DNA of 40,054 bases. Origin: Thermohalobaculum sp050331335. Its GTDB lineage: Bacteria; Pseudomonadota; Alphaproteobacteria; Rhodobacterales; Rhodobacteraceae. The stretch spans positions 1 through 40,054 of the forward strand of contig JBHJGY010000064.1 in assembly GCA_050331335.1 (NCBI GenBank), in the 5' to 3' direction. Shown here in pieces: positions 16,260 to 25,056 of the stretch (the stretch's first letter is position 1; each line of letters opens with the position of its first letter). Position numbers and translations under genes: made by a program. The notes beneath the pieces were generated by a model. That model was not told the origin of the DNA, did no database searches, and saw nothing but the letters and a program-made list of their open reading frames with translations.

Positions 16260-17210
16260 ATGACCGAGCTACCGATTAACCGAGTGGCCCTGCCAGAGGG
16301 AAGGGTGCGCGACGCGACGGCCGAAAACTGGGTCGACGCGTTCGCGCCGCCGCGCCTGCGGCCGTTTCTGCGGCTCTCCCGGGCGGACCGGCCCATCGGG
16401 ACCTGGTTGCTGCTGCTTCCCTGCTGGTGGGGGCTGCTCTTCGGCATCTTGGACAGCGGCTGGGCATTGGTCGATCTGTGGCTGTTCCCCGCATGTACCT
16501 TGGGGGCGTTCCTGATGCGCGGCGCGGGGTGCACCTGGAACGACGTGATCGATAAGGAGATCGACGAGCGGGTTGCACGGACAAGGTCCCGCCCGCTGCC
16601 GTCGGGCCAGGTAACCGGCCGCGAGGCGCTGTTTTGGGCGATCGGTCAGTCACTCGCGGCTTTCCTAATCCTCATCACCTTCAACGCCGCCGCGATCTGG
16701 CTGGGCATCCTCTCCTTGCTTCCGGTGGCGGTTTACCCCTTCGCCAAACGCTTCACCTGGTGGCCACAGGTCTTTTTGGGGATCGCGTTCAACTGGGGTG
16801 CGCTGTTGATGTATGCGGCCCATAGCGGTGGCATCGGCATCGCGCCGATCTTGCTTTATCTCGCGGGGATCGCGTGGACGCTGCATTATGACACGATTTA
16901 CGCGCATCAGGATCGGGAGGACGACGCGCTCATCGGGGTGAAGTCGACGGCGCGGCTGTTTGAAACCGAAACCGACCAATGGCTGGCGATCTTCGCAACA
17001 TGTGTGGGCGGCTTCGGGCTCCTGGGGCTTCTCGCGGCGGGGGGCGGGCTCTTCTCGATTCTGGGGCTCGCTGCGATGGTGGCGCATATGTTCTCGCAAC
17101 GCACCCGCTTCGATATGACCGACCCGGAGCGCTGTTTGGCCCTCTTCCGGGAGAGTCGCTGGGGCGGTGTCGGTTTCGCGGCTGGCTTGTTTCTGGACAC
17201 CCTGTTCTAA
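16260..17210 (+). CDS. ubiA: 4-hydroxybenzoate polyprenyltransferase
   Basis: Attaches the polyprenyl tail to 4-hydroxybenzoate in ubiquinone synthesis, in the inner membrane. The 316-residue product shows the first Asp-rich motif NDVIDKEID (94-102) and the second as DTIYAHQDREDD near residue 215, both for Mg-diphosphate binding, with about eight or nine transmembrane helices. The soluble ~35-residue start before FLRLSRADRPIGTW is normal for the alphaproteobacterial form. The ATG at 16260 has no clear ribosome site and lies 9 bp from the rsmE ATG, so its promoter must lie within rsmE or the message may be leaderless. Confidence 0.95.
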   Translation: MTELPINRVALPEGRVRDATAENWVDAFAPPRLRPFLRLSRADRPIGTWLLLLPCWWGLLFGILDSGWALVDLWLFPACTLGAFLMRGAGCTWNDVIDKEIDERVARTRSRPLPSGQVTGREALFWAIGQSLAAFLILITFNAAAIWLGILSLLPVAVYPFAKRFTWWPQVFLGIAFNWGALLMYAAHSGGIGIAPILLYLAGIAWTLHYDTIYAHQDREDDALIGVKSTARLFETETDQWLAIFATCVGGFGLLGLLAAGGGLFSILGLAAMVAHMFSQRTRFDMTDPERCLALFRESRWGGVGFAAGLFLDTLF

Positions 17211-17361
17211 GACGGCGCAGTTTAGTTGGTGAATTTTGGAAAACGACCTTAGTTTTACCGGTCAACATTTTCTTGATTTATCGCATTCCGCAGCCTGCTC
17301 TTGACCATCCTGACTAGACATGCTTTTCTTCAGTGGGTGTGAAGTTTGGGAGTGTATGAGT

Positions 17362-18063
17362 ATGTGCCGGTTGCTGACCGCATCGTGCGTCTGCGTGGCC
17401 TTTTCGACGGTGGCCGCGAATGCTCTGGTGATCGATCATTTCGATGCAGAGCAATTCTTGATGGTGAATATGAACAGCCCAGAGGCGTTCGGCGAAGTGA
17501 CCGGTCCGTCGGATCGTTTGCTCGGCGGAGCGCGCGACGTTCGTATAACCCGTCAGGAAGGAAACACGTCTTTCGTCGAGATCGTGGGCGGGGCCTCTTC
17601 GTTGAACAACGGCTCGGGTGGCGTGACGCAGGTGGAGATGCGCTATGACGGCGCGGGGTCTGAGGGCCTCGGCGGCGTCGATCTCACCGATGATGGCGCT
17701 TCCGACCGCTTCCTTATCAGTGTGCTCGAGGCCGACGCCAACGCGGTTCGGTATACCGTGCGGCTTCGCGACGGCGCGGGTCAAACCGCGGAAGTCTTCT
17801 CCGACTTCCCTGCGCCGGTTCTGCCGGAGGATCCGGAAATCGAGGAGATCGTGTTCGCATCCTTCCTGTCGAACAACCCGTCCCTCGATCTAGGCAATAT
17901 CGACGAGGTTAGCCTGTTCTTCGAGGCTACCGCGGCCGCGGATCTGAGGCTGGACTTCATTGCGACAAATAGCAGCACTTCTGTGCCCTTGCCGGCAAGC
18001 CTGGTCCTGCTTCTGGCAGGGTTGGCCGGCCTGGGAACGCTGCGACAGTTCCGCCGCGGCTGA
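17362..18063 (+). CDS. VPLPA-CTERM surface protein
   Basis: The second exosortase substrate in the window (233 residues). It has a signal peptide (cleavage near ANAL), a body rich in Asp, Ser and beta-strand patterns, and the end SVPLPASLVLLLAGLAGLGTL followed by RQFRRG. The ATG at 17362 is preferred because GGGAG lies 9 nt upstream; ATG 17356 has the same site at only 3 nt and would add two residues. The 150 bp before it are more AT-rich than the surroundings and probably hold the promoter. There is no clear sequence similarity to the first VPLPA protein outside the two ends. Confidence 0.83.
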   Translation: MCRLLTASCVCVAFSTVAANALVIDHFDAEQFLMVNMNSPEAFGEVTGPSDRLLGGARDVRITRQEGNTSFVEIVGGASSLNNGSGGVTQVEMRYDGAGSEGLGGVDLTDDGASDRFLISVLEADANAVRYTVRLRDGAGQTAEVFSDFPAPVLPEDPEIEEIVFASFLSNNPSLDLGNIDEVSLFFEATAAADLRLDFIATNSSTSVPLPASLVLLLAGLAGLGTLRQFRRG

Positions 18064-18092
18064 CCCGCCGGGGCGGGTCTGCGGGAGCCTGC

Positions 18093-19394
18093 TCAGTTTT
18101 CGAGCCGGCGCCGGGTTCGACGCACCATCCCGAAGACGATCAGAACGATCGGCCCGGCAACAAGACCCGTCACGGCCTCCTTCGAAAACCCCTCGGCCGC
18201 AAGCGGATAGAGCAGATAGCTCGCGAGGCTCACGCCGTAATAGCTGATCGCCACAACGGAGAGGCCCTCCACTGTCTGCTGCAGCCGCAGCTGCAAGGCC
18301 GCCCGCGTGTCCATCGATTTCAGCAGCTGCCGGTTCTGCGCCTCCACCGCAAAGCTTACCCGCGTGCCGAGAAGCTCAGCAATCCGCCCACTGCGCGTCG
18401 ACAGTTCCGCCAGTCGCCGCTCTACCGCATGACAGGTCCGCATCGCCGGATCGAAGCGCCGCGCCATGAATTCGGAGAAAAGTTGCCGGCCGCCGACCCG
18501 GACTTCACGGAGTGACTGGATCCGGCTTTCAACGATCGCCTCATAGGCCCGCCCCGCCCCGAAACGGAAGGCCGTCCCTGCCGCAAGAGCCTCCAACTCC
18601 GCGGCCCGTTCCGTCAGCTCCTCGAGGATGCTCTCTTCCGGCCGCCCCGCCTTCTGATGGGCCACCTGATCGGTCAGCCGGGTCAGCTCGTTTTCGATCT
18701 CGTTCAACCGCACCGCCGCCTGCCGCGCCACCGGCAAGGCCAGCATCGCCATGATCGCATAAGTCTCGATCTCGATGAGCCGCTGGACCAGCCGCCCAAT
18801 CCGCCGCGGGCCGACATGTTCGTGCATCACCACGGCGAAACGCGTGAACCCCTCCTGATCGATCCGGAAATCGCCGAGCGCAAGCCCGGCCCCGTCGAAA
18901 ACCTGGGCGACCGCCAAGCTCTCCAGATTGAAGAATTTGAGGATTGGCCCGTCGGGTGCGGCCTTCGCCGCGTCAGCCGCGTCCACGACAGCGAGTTCGA
19001 TCTCCGTTGCCGCGATGACGTTCCCCGGAGCCTCAGCGAGCCAATCTTCCGGGAACATCTCCACGAGGCGACCCGCAAAGAACGCGTCTGCCTCACCGGA
19101 CTCCCAGATGGTGTAGGAGACGAATTCCGTATGCCGCTCCCAGGTGAAACGGTAGCGCCCAAACTCCGCGACATGGTGGCTCGACCCTGGCGCCGGATGC
19201 CCACTGCCATGGCGATCGAGCAAGGCGCAAAGATGCGCGAGATCCGCGGCCGGATCCCGCTCCGCCGCACCTTCGGGGAGCATGAACGAGAGATGGGCCA
19301 CGCGGCCCGGCGCCTCCATCGGCTGAAAGGGCCGGGCATGGAGTTCGTTGGTCAGCGCATAGCGCCGTGGATGGTGGGTCAGCGGCCTGGGCAT
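18093..19394 (-). CDS. DUF3422 family membrane protein
   Basis: A 433-residue protein of the DUF3422 family, recognised by its start (THHPRRYALTNELHARPF) and by a long central, alpha-helical, coiled-coil-like region (LTRLTDQVAHQKAGRPEESILEELTERAAELEAL). Two transmembrane helices lie near the C-terminus (about residues 375-395 and 402-424) with a basic RRTRRRLEN tail, so most of the protein faces one side of the inner membrane. No function is established. It follows the deacetylase gene on the same strand with 30 bp between, which suggests an operon. Confidence 0.88.
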   Translation of the reverse strand: MPRPLTHHPRRYALTNELHARPFQPMEAPGRVAHLSFMLPEGAAERDPAADLAHLCALLDRHGSGHPAPGSSHHVAEFGRYRFTWERHTEFVSYTIWESGEADAFFAGRLVEMFPEDWLAEAPGNVIAATEIELAVVDAADAAKAAPDGPILKFFNLESLAVAQVFDGAGLALGDFRIDQEGFTRFAVVMHEHVGPRRIGRLVQRLIEIETYAIMAMLALPVARQAAVRLNEIENELTRLTDQVAHQKAGRPEESILEELTERAAELEALAAGTAFRFGAGRAYEAIVESRIQSLREVRVGGRQLFSEFMARRFDPAMRTCHAVERRLAELSTRSGRIAELLGTRVSFAVEAQNRQLLKSMDTRAALQLRLQQTVEGLSVVAISYYGVSLASYLLYPLAAEGFSKEAVTGLVAGPIVLIVFGMVRRTRRRLEN

Positions 19395-19424
19395 CGGCCT
19401 TTGCCCTCCGTTCTCTGTCCGGCC

Positions 19425-20450
19425 TCAGCCATTGTTGAAACCCTCGAGCACCCCGACGACATTGCGGCCGAGTGCCTCGATCGCATAGCCGCCCTCCATC
19501 ACGAAAACCGTCGGCAGTCCGAGCGCCGCGATCCGCGCGCCGATCGGGGGAAAGTCCGCCTCGCGCAGGGCAAAACGACTGATCGGGTCGCCCTCGAAAG
19601 TGTCGACCCCAAGCGAAACAACGAGCGCGTCGGCGCCGTAATCCGCGATCCGCCGGCAAGCCTCCTCGAGCGCTTGGCCCCATAGCACGATGTCGGTGCC
19701 GTGTCTGAGCGGGAAATTGATGTTGAACCCCGCCCCATGCCCAGCGCCGTGCTCGTCCGCATAGCCGAGGAAATAAGGGAACTCCTGCGCCGGGTCTGCA
19801 TGGATCGAGAGGAACAGGACATCGGAGCGCTCGTAGAACACCGCCTGGCTGCCATTGCCATGATGATAATCGATGTCGAGAAGCGCGACCCGATCAGCGC
19901 CGCCTGAGCGCAACGTCTCAACGGCAATCGCCGCATTGTTGAGATAGCAATAGCCCCCATAAAGGTCACGATGGGCATGGTGTCCCGGCGGACGGGCGAG
20001 CGCGAAAGCCGGGCCCTGATCGGCGACCAGAGCCGCGGCGTGGGCGCAGGCCGCTGCCGAAAGCGCGGCGGACCAGGACCCTTCCGTGATGCAAGTGTCG
20101 ACGGTGAAGCCGTAATGGCCCAGCGCGCCGTCGATCTCCTCGGGTGGGGCAGTACGGCGCAACCCCGGCGCCGGGTAGACGAAGGCGATGGCATCACCCG
20201 GGCCGTGCTCGGCCACCCAACGCTCATGGGCGGTTTCCAGAAAGCTAAGATAGTCCGACGCGTGGACCCTCTCGATCACAGATCGCGGGCAAGGCTTGGG
20301 CGTCTGAGGCGGCGGGAAGCCCGCTTCGGCCAGCGCGGAGAGGATCGTCGCCATCCGCTCGGGCCGCTCGAAGCTGCGGACGAGTTGGCCGTTATGCAGT
20401 TCAGACCGAGCGTCGTGTCGGGCGTGGTCCGCGTTGTGAAAGATCCGCAT
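19425..20450 (-). CDS. Histone-deacetylase-fold hydrolase, acetylpolyamine amidohydrolase-like
   Basis: Zinc hydrolase that removes acetyl groups from amines. The 341-residue length and the motifs fit the acetylpolyamine deacetylase branch: ARPPGHHAH (152-160) with the tandem catalytic His, LDIDYHHGNG (191-200) carrying the Asp and His zinc ligands, a later LGVDTFEGDP with the third ligand, and EGGYAIEALG with the catalytic Tyr. The glutamate-rich start FERPERMATIL is typical of the fold. The substrate (acetylpolyamine, acetoin-pathway enzyme or other acyl-amine) cannot be decided by eye. The DUF3422 gene lies 30 bp downstream. Confidence 0.9.
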   Translation of the reverse strand: MRIFHNADHARHDARSELHNGQLVRSFERPERMATILSALAEAGFPPPQTPKPCPRSVIERVHASDYLSFLETAHERWVAEHGPGDAIAFVYPAPGLRRTAPPEEIDGALGHYGFTVDTCITEGSWSAALSAAACAHAAALVADQGPAFALARPPGHHAHRDLYGGYCYLNNAAIAVETLRSGGADRVALLDIDYHHGNGSQAVFYERSDVLFLSIHADPAQEFPYFLGYADEHGAGHGAGFNINFPLRHGTDIVLWGQALEEACRRIADYGADALVVSLGVDTFEGDPISRFALREADFPPIGARIAALGLPTVFVMEGGYAIEALGRNVVGVLEGFNNG

Positions 20451-20840
20451 CGTCCCCTCGTTTTCGCGAGAGTGTCACGCGGGCTTTTGCATTGCAACGG
20501 GCGGACCGGCAGACAAGTTGGCCTCGACGCACTCCCGATCAGCGTCGCCCCTGGGGCTACCTCGCTGGTCACGGCGCGCGGCCACTTCCGTGTTGGCAAG
20601 TGGATGAAGCCTGGCATGGACAAGCGCGCAGGCCGGTCGAGGCGGCACATGTCGACCATCAGGAGTGCCGGATCGGCAGGTTTCGATGAACAAATCCGCC
20701 GCTACCGCCACTGCCCGCCCCCTCACCTCGGCCCGACAACCGCTAGACGGCAATCGATAGATTAAGGCTCAGCGTCCCGAAGGTCCGGCGCCCAGCTCCC
20801 CCGCCGATTTGCTCTGAGACCCCGTGGAGGATGCCAAAGA
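20451..20840. other. Intergenic stretch between the deacetylase gene and tig
   Basis: 390 bp that should hold the deacetylase promoter at the left and the tig transcript end at the right. I see no open frame with convincing codon bias and no hairpin with a T tract. Confidence 0.5.
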
Positions 20841-22208
20841 TTAGCCCGGCGCCGGTGTCGGCTCTGCTTCCGCCTCATCGGCGTCGAGCGCTTCCATCTC
20901 CGCCTGCAACGCATCCTTGGACACGGGGATGTCGGTGACCTGCGCCCTGGAAAGGATAAGGTCGACCACCTTGTCTTCGAAGAGTGGCGCGCGAATTTGC
21001 TCCAGCGCCTCTCGGTTCTGTTTCACGAACTCGAAAAACTCGCGCTCCTGGCCCGGATACTGACGCGCCTGGGCCATGATTGCCTGGCCGAGTTCCTGTT
21101 CGGTGAGTTCCACCTTCTCCCGGGTGCCGATATCCGCGAGAAGCAGCCCCAGGCGGACCCGCCGCTCGGCGAGTTTCATATGCTCGGGCTCGGGCAAGAT
21201 CTCAGGGTGGTCGTGACCCTCAACCTCCGGGTTGGCCTCGTGCCAGAGCTGGTGCGCGATTTGCTTGGCCTCCGCTTCCACGAGGCTCGGGGGGAGGTCG
21301 AAGCTTACGATCTCGTCGAGCGCATCAAGAAGACGGCGCTTGATCAGTTGGCGCGAGGCCCCGGCGAACTCTGCCGCGATCCGCTCGCGCAGCTGGTCCT
21401 GCAAGGCCGCCAGGGTATCGGCACCATAGCGCTGCGCCAAGCTGTCGTCGATCTCGGCTGCAACCGGGGCTCGCACCTCCTTGACGGTGACATCGAAGAC
21501 CGCCGCCTTGCCGGCGAGATGGGCCGCGGCGTAGTCCTCGGGGAAGCTGACCTCGACGGACCGCGCATCCCCGGCCTTGGCGCCGACCAACTGCCCCTCG
21601 AAGCCGGGGATAAAGGAGTTGGAGCCGAGCACCAGCGGGTAATCCTCCGCCTCGCCACCATCGAATGCAACACCGTCCACCTTGCCAAGGAAGTCGATCA
21701 CGACCTGATCGCCGTCCTCAGCTACAGGTGTTTCGCCCTCCTTGGGCGCATAGGTCGAGGTGCTTTCGGCGAGCCGGGCGAGGCCCTCCTGGACCGCATC
21801 CTCGTCGACCTCGACGACCCGGCGCTCTAGCGTGATCGACGAATAGTCGATCTCGGGCACGTCCGGCAGGCAGTCATAGACGATCTCGACCGTCAGATCG
21901 TCGCCCTCCTGATAATTCTCATTGGCAATCTTGATGTCGGGCTGGCGCGCAGGCCGATGGCCGGTTTGCGACAGATGCTGCTGCACCGTCTCCTCAACCG
22001 TCTCCTGAACCACCTCGCCGAGCACCGACTTGCCGAACATGCGCTTGAGCAGCGGCAGCGGCGCCTTGCCCTTGCGGAAGCCCTTCATCTGAAAGTCAGC
22101 CCGTACCGTCTCGAGCTTCTCGGTGGTCTTGGCCTCGAGCGCCGCGGCGCTGACTACGACCTCGTAGGCGCGCCGGAGCCCCTCCGATTTGGTTTCCGTC
22201 ACTTGCAT
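20841..22208 (-). CDS. tig: Trigger factor
   Basis: Ribosome-bound chaperone with prolyl isomerase activity that binds nascent chains at the exit tunnel. The 455-residue product has the ribosome-binding signature GFRKGKAP (43-50), an FKBP-type isomerase domain starting at GDQVVIDFLGKVDG (about residue 165) with PLVLGSNSFIPGFEGQLVGAKAG, and a helical C-terminal substrate-binding domain. It ends in a short acidic tail (EMEALDADEAEAEPTPAPG). The ATG has GAGGA 6 nt upstream. tRNA-Leu lies 64 bp upstream on the same strand. Confidence 0.97.
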   Translation of the reverse strand: MQVTETKSEGLRRAYEVVVSAAALEAKTTEKLETVRADFQMKGFRKGKAPLPLLKRMFGKSVLGEVVQETVEETVQQHLSQTGHRPARQPDIKIANENYQEGDDLTVEIVYDCLPDVPEIDYSSITLERRVVEVDEDAVQEGLARLAESTSTYAPKEGETPVAEDGDQVVIDFLGKVDGVAFDGGEAEDYPLVLGSNSFIPGFEGQLVGAKAGDARSVEVSFPEDYAAAHLAGKAAVFDVTVKEVRAPVAAEIDDSLAQRYGADTLAALQDQLRERIAAEFAGASRQLIKRRLLDALDEIVSFDLPPSLVEAEAKQIAHQLWHEANPEVEGHDHPEILPEPEHMKLAERRVRLGLLLADIGTREKVELTEQELGQAIMAQARQYPGQEREFFEFVKQNREALEQIRAPLFEDKVVDLILSRAQVTDIPVSKDALQAEMEALDADEAEAEPTPAPG

Positions 22209-22272
22209 GTTCCGTCCTCGTCTGGGCGCGGCAAGCCGGGCCGCGTCCTGCCCCCGCCGGTTGTCGGGCCCC

Positions 22273-22357
22273 TGGTGCGGGCGGAGGGACTTGAACCCCC
22301 ACGCCTTGCGGCATCAGAACCTAAATCTGACGTGTCTACCAGTTCCACCACGCCCGC
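22273..22357 (-). tRNA. tRNA-Leu (anticodon UAG)
   Basis: An 85-nt gene including an encoded CCA. The acceptor stem GCGGGCG (22357-22351) pairs with CGCCCGC, followed by discriminator A and CCA. The anticodon stem TCAGA/TCTGA encloses TTTAGGT, giving anticodon TAG, which reads CUA and probably other CUN codons. The long variable arm expected of leucine tRNA is present (TGCCGCAAGGCG), and the T arm contains GGTTCAAGTCC. Confidence 0.97.
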
Positions 22358-23118
22358 CTGCGACAGCGCTGCCGCGAAACCGCCGCCCCTATAGCAAGGG
22401 CCTCGCGGGGGCGATAGAGCAAATTCCAGCCCCCGCGCAAGGTCTGACGCATCGGCCAACTTCCGCGAACGCCACCATGGGCGCCGAAGCTGCCGCGCAT
22501 CCGACCAAAGGGTGGGGAGCGAAACGCTGCCGCAGCGGCGTCCGCAGCAGCCAGAACGTCAGGGGGAGGCGCGCCGAGGCGTCCGCAACCGAGCCCGCCA
22601 GCACACGCCGAAAACCGCCCGAGCAAAACGAGAACCGGCCAAGGCTCCCTTCGGTCAGACCCGCCGGGCACGGCTTCGGAAGCGCGCTCGGCCCACTCAG
22701 AGGGGTCAATCCTCCCCGCGACGACAGCATCGCCTGGTCGGGCGTCCAGGCCAGCGACACCCAGACCCGACAGATCCACCGGCCGGTCATTGTCTGTCAG
22801 GGCTTCTTCCCGAGCCGCGTGGTGTCCGATGCTCAGCCGCGCAATCTCCACGGCACCCCCTGGGCGACTGATCTGCACACCAGCCGCAGCATGACCGCGG
22901 CGGCGATCCTCGGCACCCTGCTCAACCGCCCTGAGACCGTCGCTGCCATCGCTTCATCCGCTCAAATCGGGAACCAGACCGCAGTCCGCCACGACGCGGT
23001 GACGGGTAGGTGATCGGTGAGCCAGGCGTTGGACGCCGGCCCCACCGTGGTGCCATCGCTGGCCGCGGCGCGCTTGCTCCCCGGGAAGCGGGCGGCGCTC
23101 GGGCTCAGGGCGCGGTGG
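22358..23118. other. Intergenic stretch between tRNA-Leu and nnr
   Basis: About 760 bp with no gene I can support. Open frames on both strands have mixed codon bias, no ribosome site and no familiar motif. I looked for signal recognition particle RNA, RNase P RNA and tmRNA landmarks and found none. The tRNA promoter must lie in the right-hand part close to 22358. Confidence 0.5.
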
Positions 23119-24759
23119 TTACAATCCGAGGCCGCGGAAGACCCCCGGCAGCGCTTCCGGCAGATCCTCGGCGATCAGCCCGGGCCCGACGGCGCGCGCG
23201 GCCTCCACATGCAGCCAGGCAGCGGTCTCAGCGGCGGTCTTGGGGGCGAGCCCGCGGGCGAGAAGTCCGCCGATCAGGCCGGCCAGCACATCGCCCGAGC
23301 CGGCGGTCGCGAGCCAAGGCGCGGCGCGCCCGTACTGCGCAGAGTGGATCGCCACCCGTCCCTCCCGGCTCGCGATCACCGTGTCGGGGCCCTTCAAGAG
23401 CACCGTGCAGCCGGCGCGGGCCGCCGCCTCCCCCGTCGCATCGACCTTGGAATAGGCCGGACCGCGGATCGGCGGATCGCGGAGCTTAGCCAACAGATCC
23501 GGAAACAGCCGGCCGAATTCTCCCTCGTGGGGCGTGACGACGCACCCATCGTGCAGCATAGCAAAGAGCGCCGGAGGGTCCTCGGCAAAGGCCGTCAGCG
23601 CATCCGCATCGAGCACGGTGGCTCGCGCCGCGCCACAGGCGATCGGCACCAGCGCGCGCGCCCGGTCGAGCCCGAGCCCGGGGCCCAGGCAGAGGGCGTT
23701 GAGGCGGGTGTCGGCGAGGGTTTCAACGAGGGCCTCTGCCCCGTCGATGGGCCTCAGCATGATCGCATCGAGCCGCGCCGCATTCTCGATCAACGCCGCG
23801 GGCGGACACCCCACCGTCACCAGCCCCGCGCCGACCCGCAGCGCGCCCCGCGCCGCCAGCCTTGCCGCCCCGCCGCGCCCGACGCCCCCCGAGAGCACCA
23901 ACACGTGCCCATGGTCGTATTTGTGGGTGTGCCGGAGCGGGGTTTTCGAAAGCCAAGCCGGCGCACCCCTCGGATCCAGCCCGACGAGCCCGGCGGTCGG
24001 CGGTGTCAACACCCCGCCCACGCCGCTGGAAAGATCGACGACGCCCTGCGGCGCGGCCCAAGCGGAGAGGCCGATATCCTTGCAGACGAGAGCGCCGCAA
24101 TGCAGCGGGCCCTGAGCGAGGTGGTGGCCGATTTTGGGGAGCTGGAAGGTGACCGTGAGCTGGGCGTATGGCGCGTAGATGTGGTGCGGGCGCGCGCTTT
24201 TGGCGATCTCCCGCCCGCTGTCGAGGCACAGCCCGGACGGCGCGTCGATTGCGACCACCCCGGCCGCAAAACGCGCCAGCTCCCCCTTGAGATGGGCGAG
24301 GTGGCGACAGGCATCGAAGGCAGCATCCGACAGGGGCCGCGACAGTCCGCTGCCGAACAACGCGTCGACATAGAGCGCGCCATCGTGGTGTTTGCGGTCG
24401 AACGCCCGTTTGGACAGCTGACGGATGCGGCCCAGGGCGGCCCACTGGCGGGCATTCGCGGCGGCATCGGGGGGAAGCCGGTCGAGCTCCTCGGGCGCGA
24501 CGCCGTAAAGATAGACCCCGACTTCCCAACCACGGGCATGGAGCAGACGGGCCACGACAAAACCATCGCCACCGTTGTTGCCTGGTCCGCAGAGAACGAC
24601 GGCCCGCTGAGAGCCCTCGGCGAGCGCGGGGCGCCAATCTAGGATCGCCTCGACGACACCGCGGCCGGCCCGCTCCATCAATTCCAGCCCGGTGACAGCA
24701 CCTGCCTCGATCGCCGCTCGCTCGATCGCGCGCATCTGCGCCGCCGTCAGAAGCTCCAT
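23119..24759 (-). CDS. nnr: Bifunctional NAD(P)HX epimerase / ADP-dependent NAD(P)HX dehydratase
   Basis: Repairs hydrated NADH and NADPH. The 546-residue product is a fusion: an N-terminal YjeF_N epimerase domain (residues 1-~215, with CGPGNNGGDGFVVARLL at 57-73) and a C-terminal ribokinase-like dehydratase domain (from ~240) with HGHVLVLSGG, CLGPGLGL, VVTPHEGEFGRLFP, LLKGPDTVI and AGSGDVLAGLIGGLLARG, the nucleotide-binding motif. The ATG at 24759 (MELLTAAQMRAIERAAIE) is the family-typical start; the open frame continues upstream into the glnB regulatory region and is not used. The ribosome site is weak. It is divergent from glnB. Confidence 0.95.
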   Translation of the reverse strand: MELLTAAQMRAIERAAIEAGAVTGLELMERAGRGVVEAILDWRPALAEGSQRAVVLCGPGNNGGDGFVVARLLHARGWEVGVYLYGVAPEELDRLPPDAAANARQWAALGRIRQLSKRAFDRKHHDGALYVDALFGSGLSRPLSDAAFDACRHLAHLKGELARFAAGVVAIDAPSGLCLDSGREIAKSARPHHIYAPYAQLTVTFQLPKIGHHLAQGPLHCGALVCKDIGLSAWAAPQGVVDLSSGVGGVLTPPTAGLVGLDPRGAPAWLSKTPLRHTHKYDHGHVLVLSGGVGRGGAARLAARGALRVGAGLVTVGCPPAALIENAARLDAIMLRPIDGAEALVETLADTRLNALCLGPGLGLDRARALVPIACGAARATVLDADALTAFAEDPPALFAMLHDGCVVTPHEGEFGRLFPDLLAKLRDPPIRGPAYSKVDATGEAAARAGCTVLLKGPDTVIASREGRVAIHSAQYGRAAPWLATAGSGDVLAGLIGGLLARGLAPKTAAETAAWLHVEAARAVGPGLIAEDLPEALPGVFRGLGL

Positions 24760-24836
24760 CTTGCCCGCCCGCACCGCTGCCGAACCTATGCGGAGCGAGC
24801 CACCCGGAACGCCTGCCGTCAAGCGCCCGAACGCGA

Positions 24837-24900
24837 GCAAAATTTCAGCAGTCTGCCCAAAATTCAGGCTGACAGCCCGCCGAGCTTCGCGCAATTTTGG
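24837..24900 (+). promoter_or_regulatory. Three AT-rich CAAAATT elements upstream of glnB, possible activator sites
   Basis: GCAAAATTT (24837-24845), CCAAAATT (24857-24864) and its inverse AATTTTGG (24893-24900) stand out in GC-rich DNA. The middle one lies in GCC-N9-GGC (24855-24869), which resembles the tandem NtrC-site pattern described for Rhodobacter. They lie about 40-100 bp upstream of the -24/-12-like sites, a usual distance for an enhancer-binding protein. Confidence 0.4.
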
Positions 24901-24936
24901 CGCCTGCCCGCGACATGGGGCGGAGAATCCAGGGAG

Positions 24937-24951
24937 AGGCACGCCCCTTGC
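24937..24951 (+). promoter_or_regulatory. Sigma-54-type promoter candidate for glnB (first)
   Basis: AGGCACGCCCCTTGC matches TGGCACG-N4-TTGC at all positions except the first, with GG and GC spaced by 10 bases as RpoN requires. It would start transcription about 95 nt before the glnB ATG. Confidence 0.55.
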
Positions 24952-24966
24952 CCGCTGCACGGCCAT

Positions 24967-24981
24967 TGGCACGGTGCATGC
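24967..24981 (+). promoter_or_regulatory. Sigma-54-type promoter candidate for glnB (second)
   Basis: TGGCACGGTGCATGC has a perfect -24 heptamer and the essential GC at -12, with ATGC in place of TTGC. It lies 16 bp downstream of the first candidate, so probably only one is used. Confidence 0.45.
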
Positions 24982-25056
24982 ATCATAAAGTCAAACCGCC
25001 CGCACGGGCGGCCGCTGGGCAGGCGGACACGGCCCACGAGGAAGGGAGATCCCGAG

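Noticed and set aside
22358..23118. Possible small stable RNA or degenerate gene between tRNA-Leu and nnr
   Set aside because: None of the conserved landmarks of common stable RNAs was found, and translated frames look random.
24956..24978. Classical NtrC palindrome TGCAC...GTGCA upstream of glnB
   Set aside because: The half-sites are 13 bp apart, not the 7 bp of the enteric consensus, and they overlap the second -24/-12 candidate.
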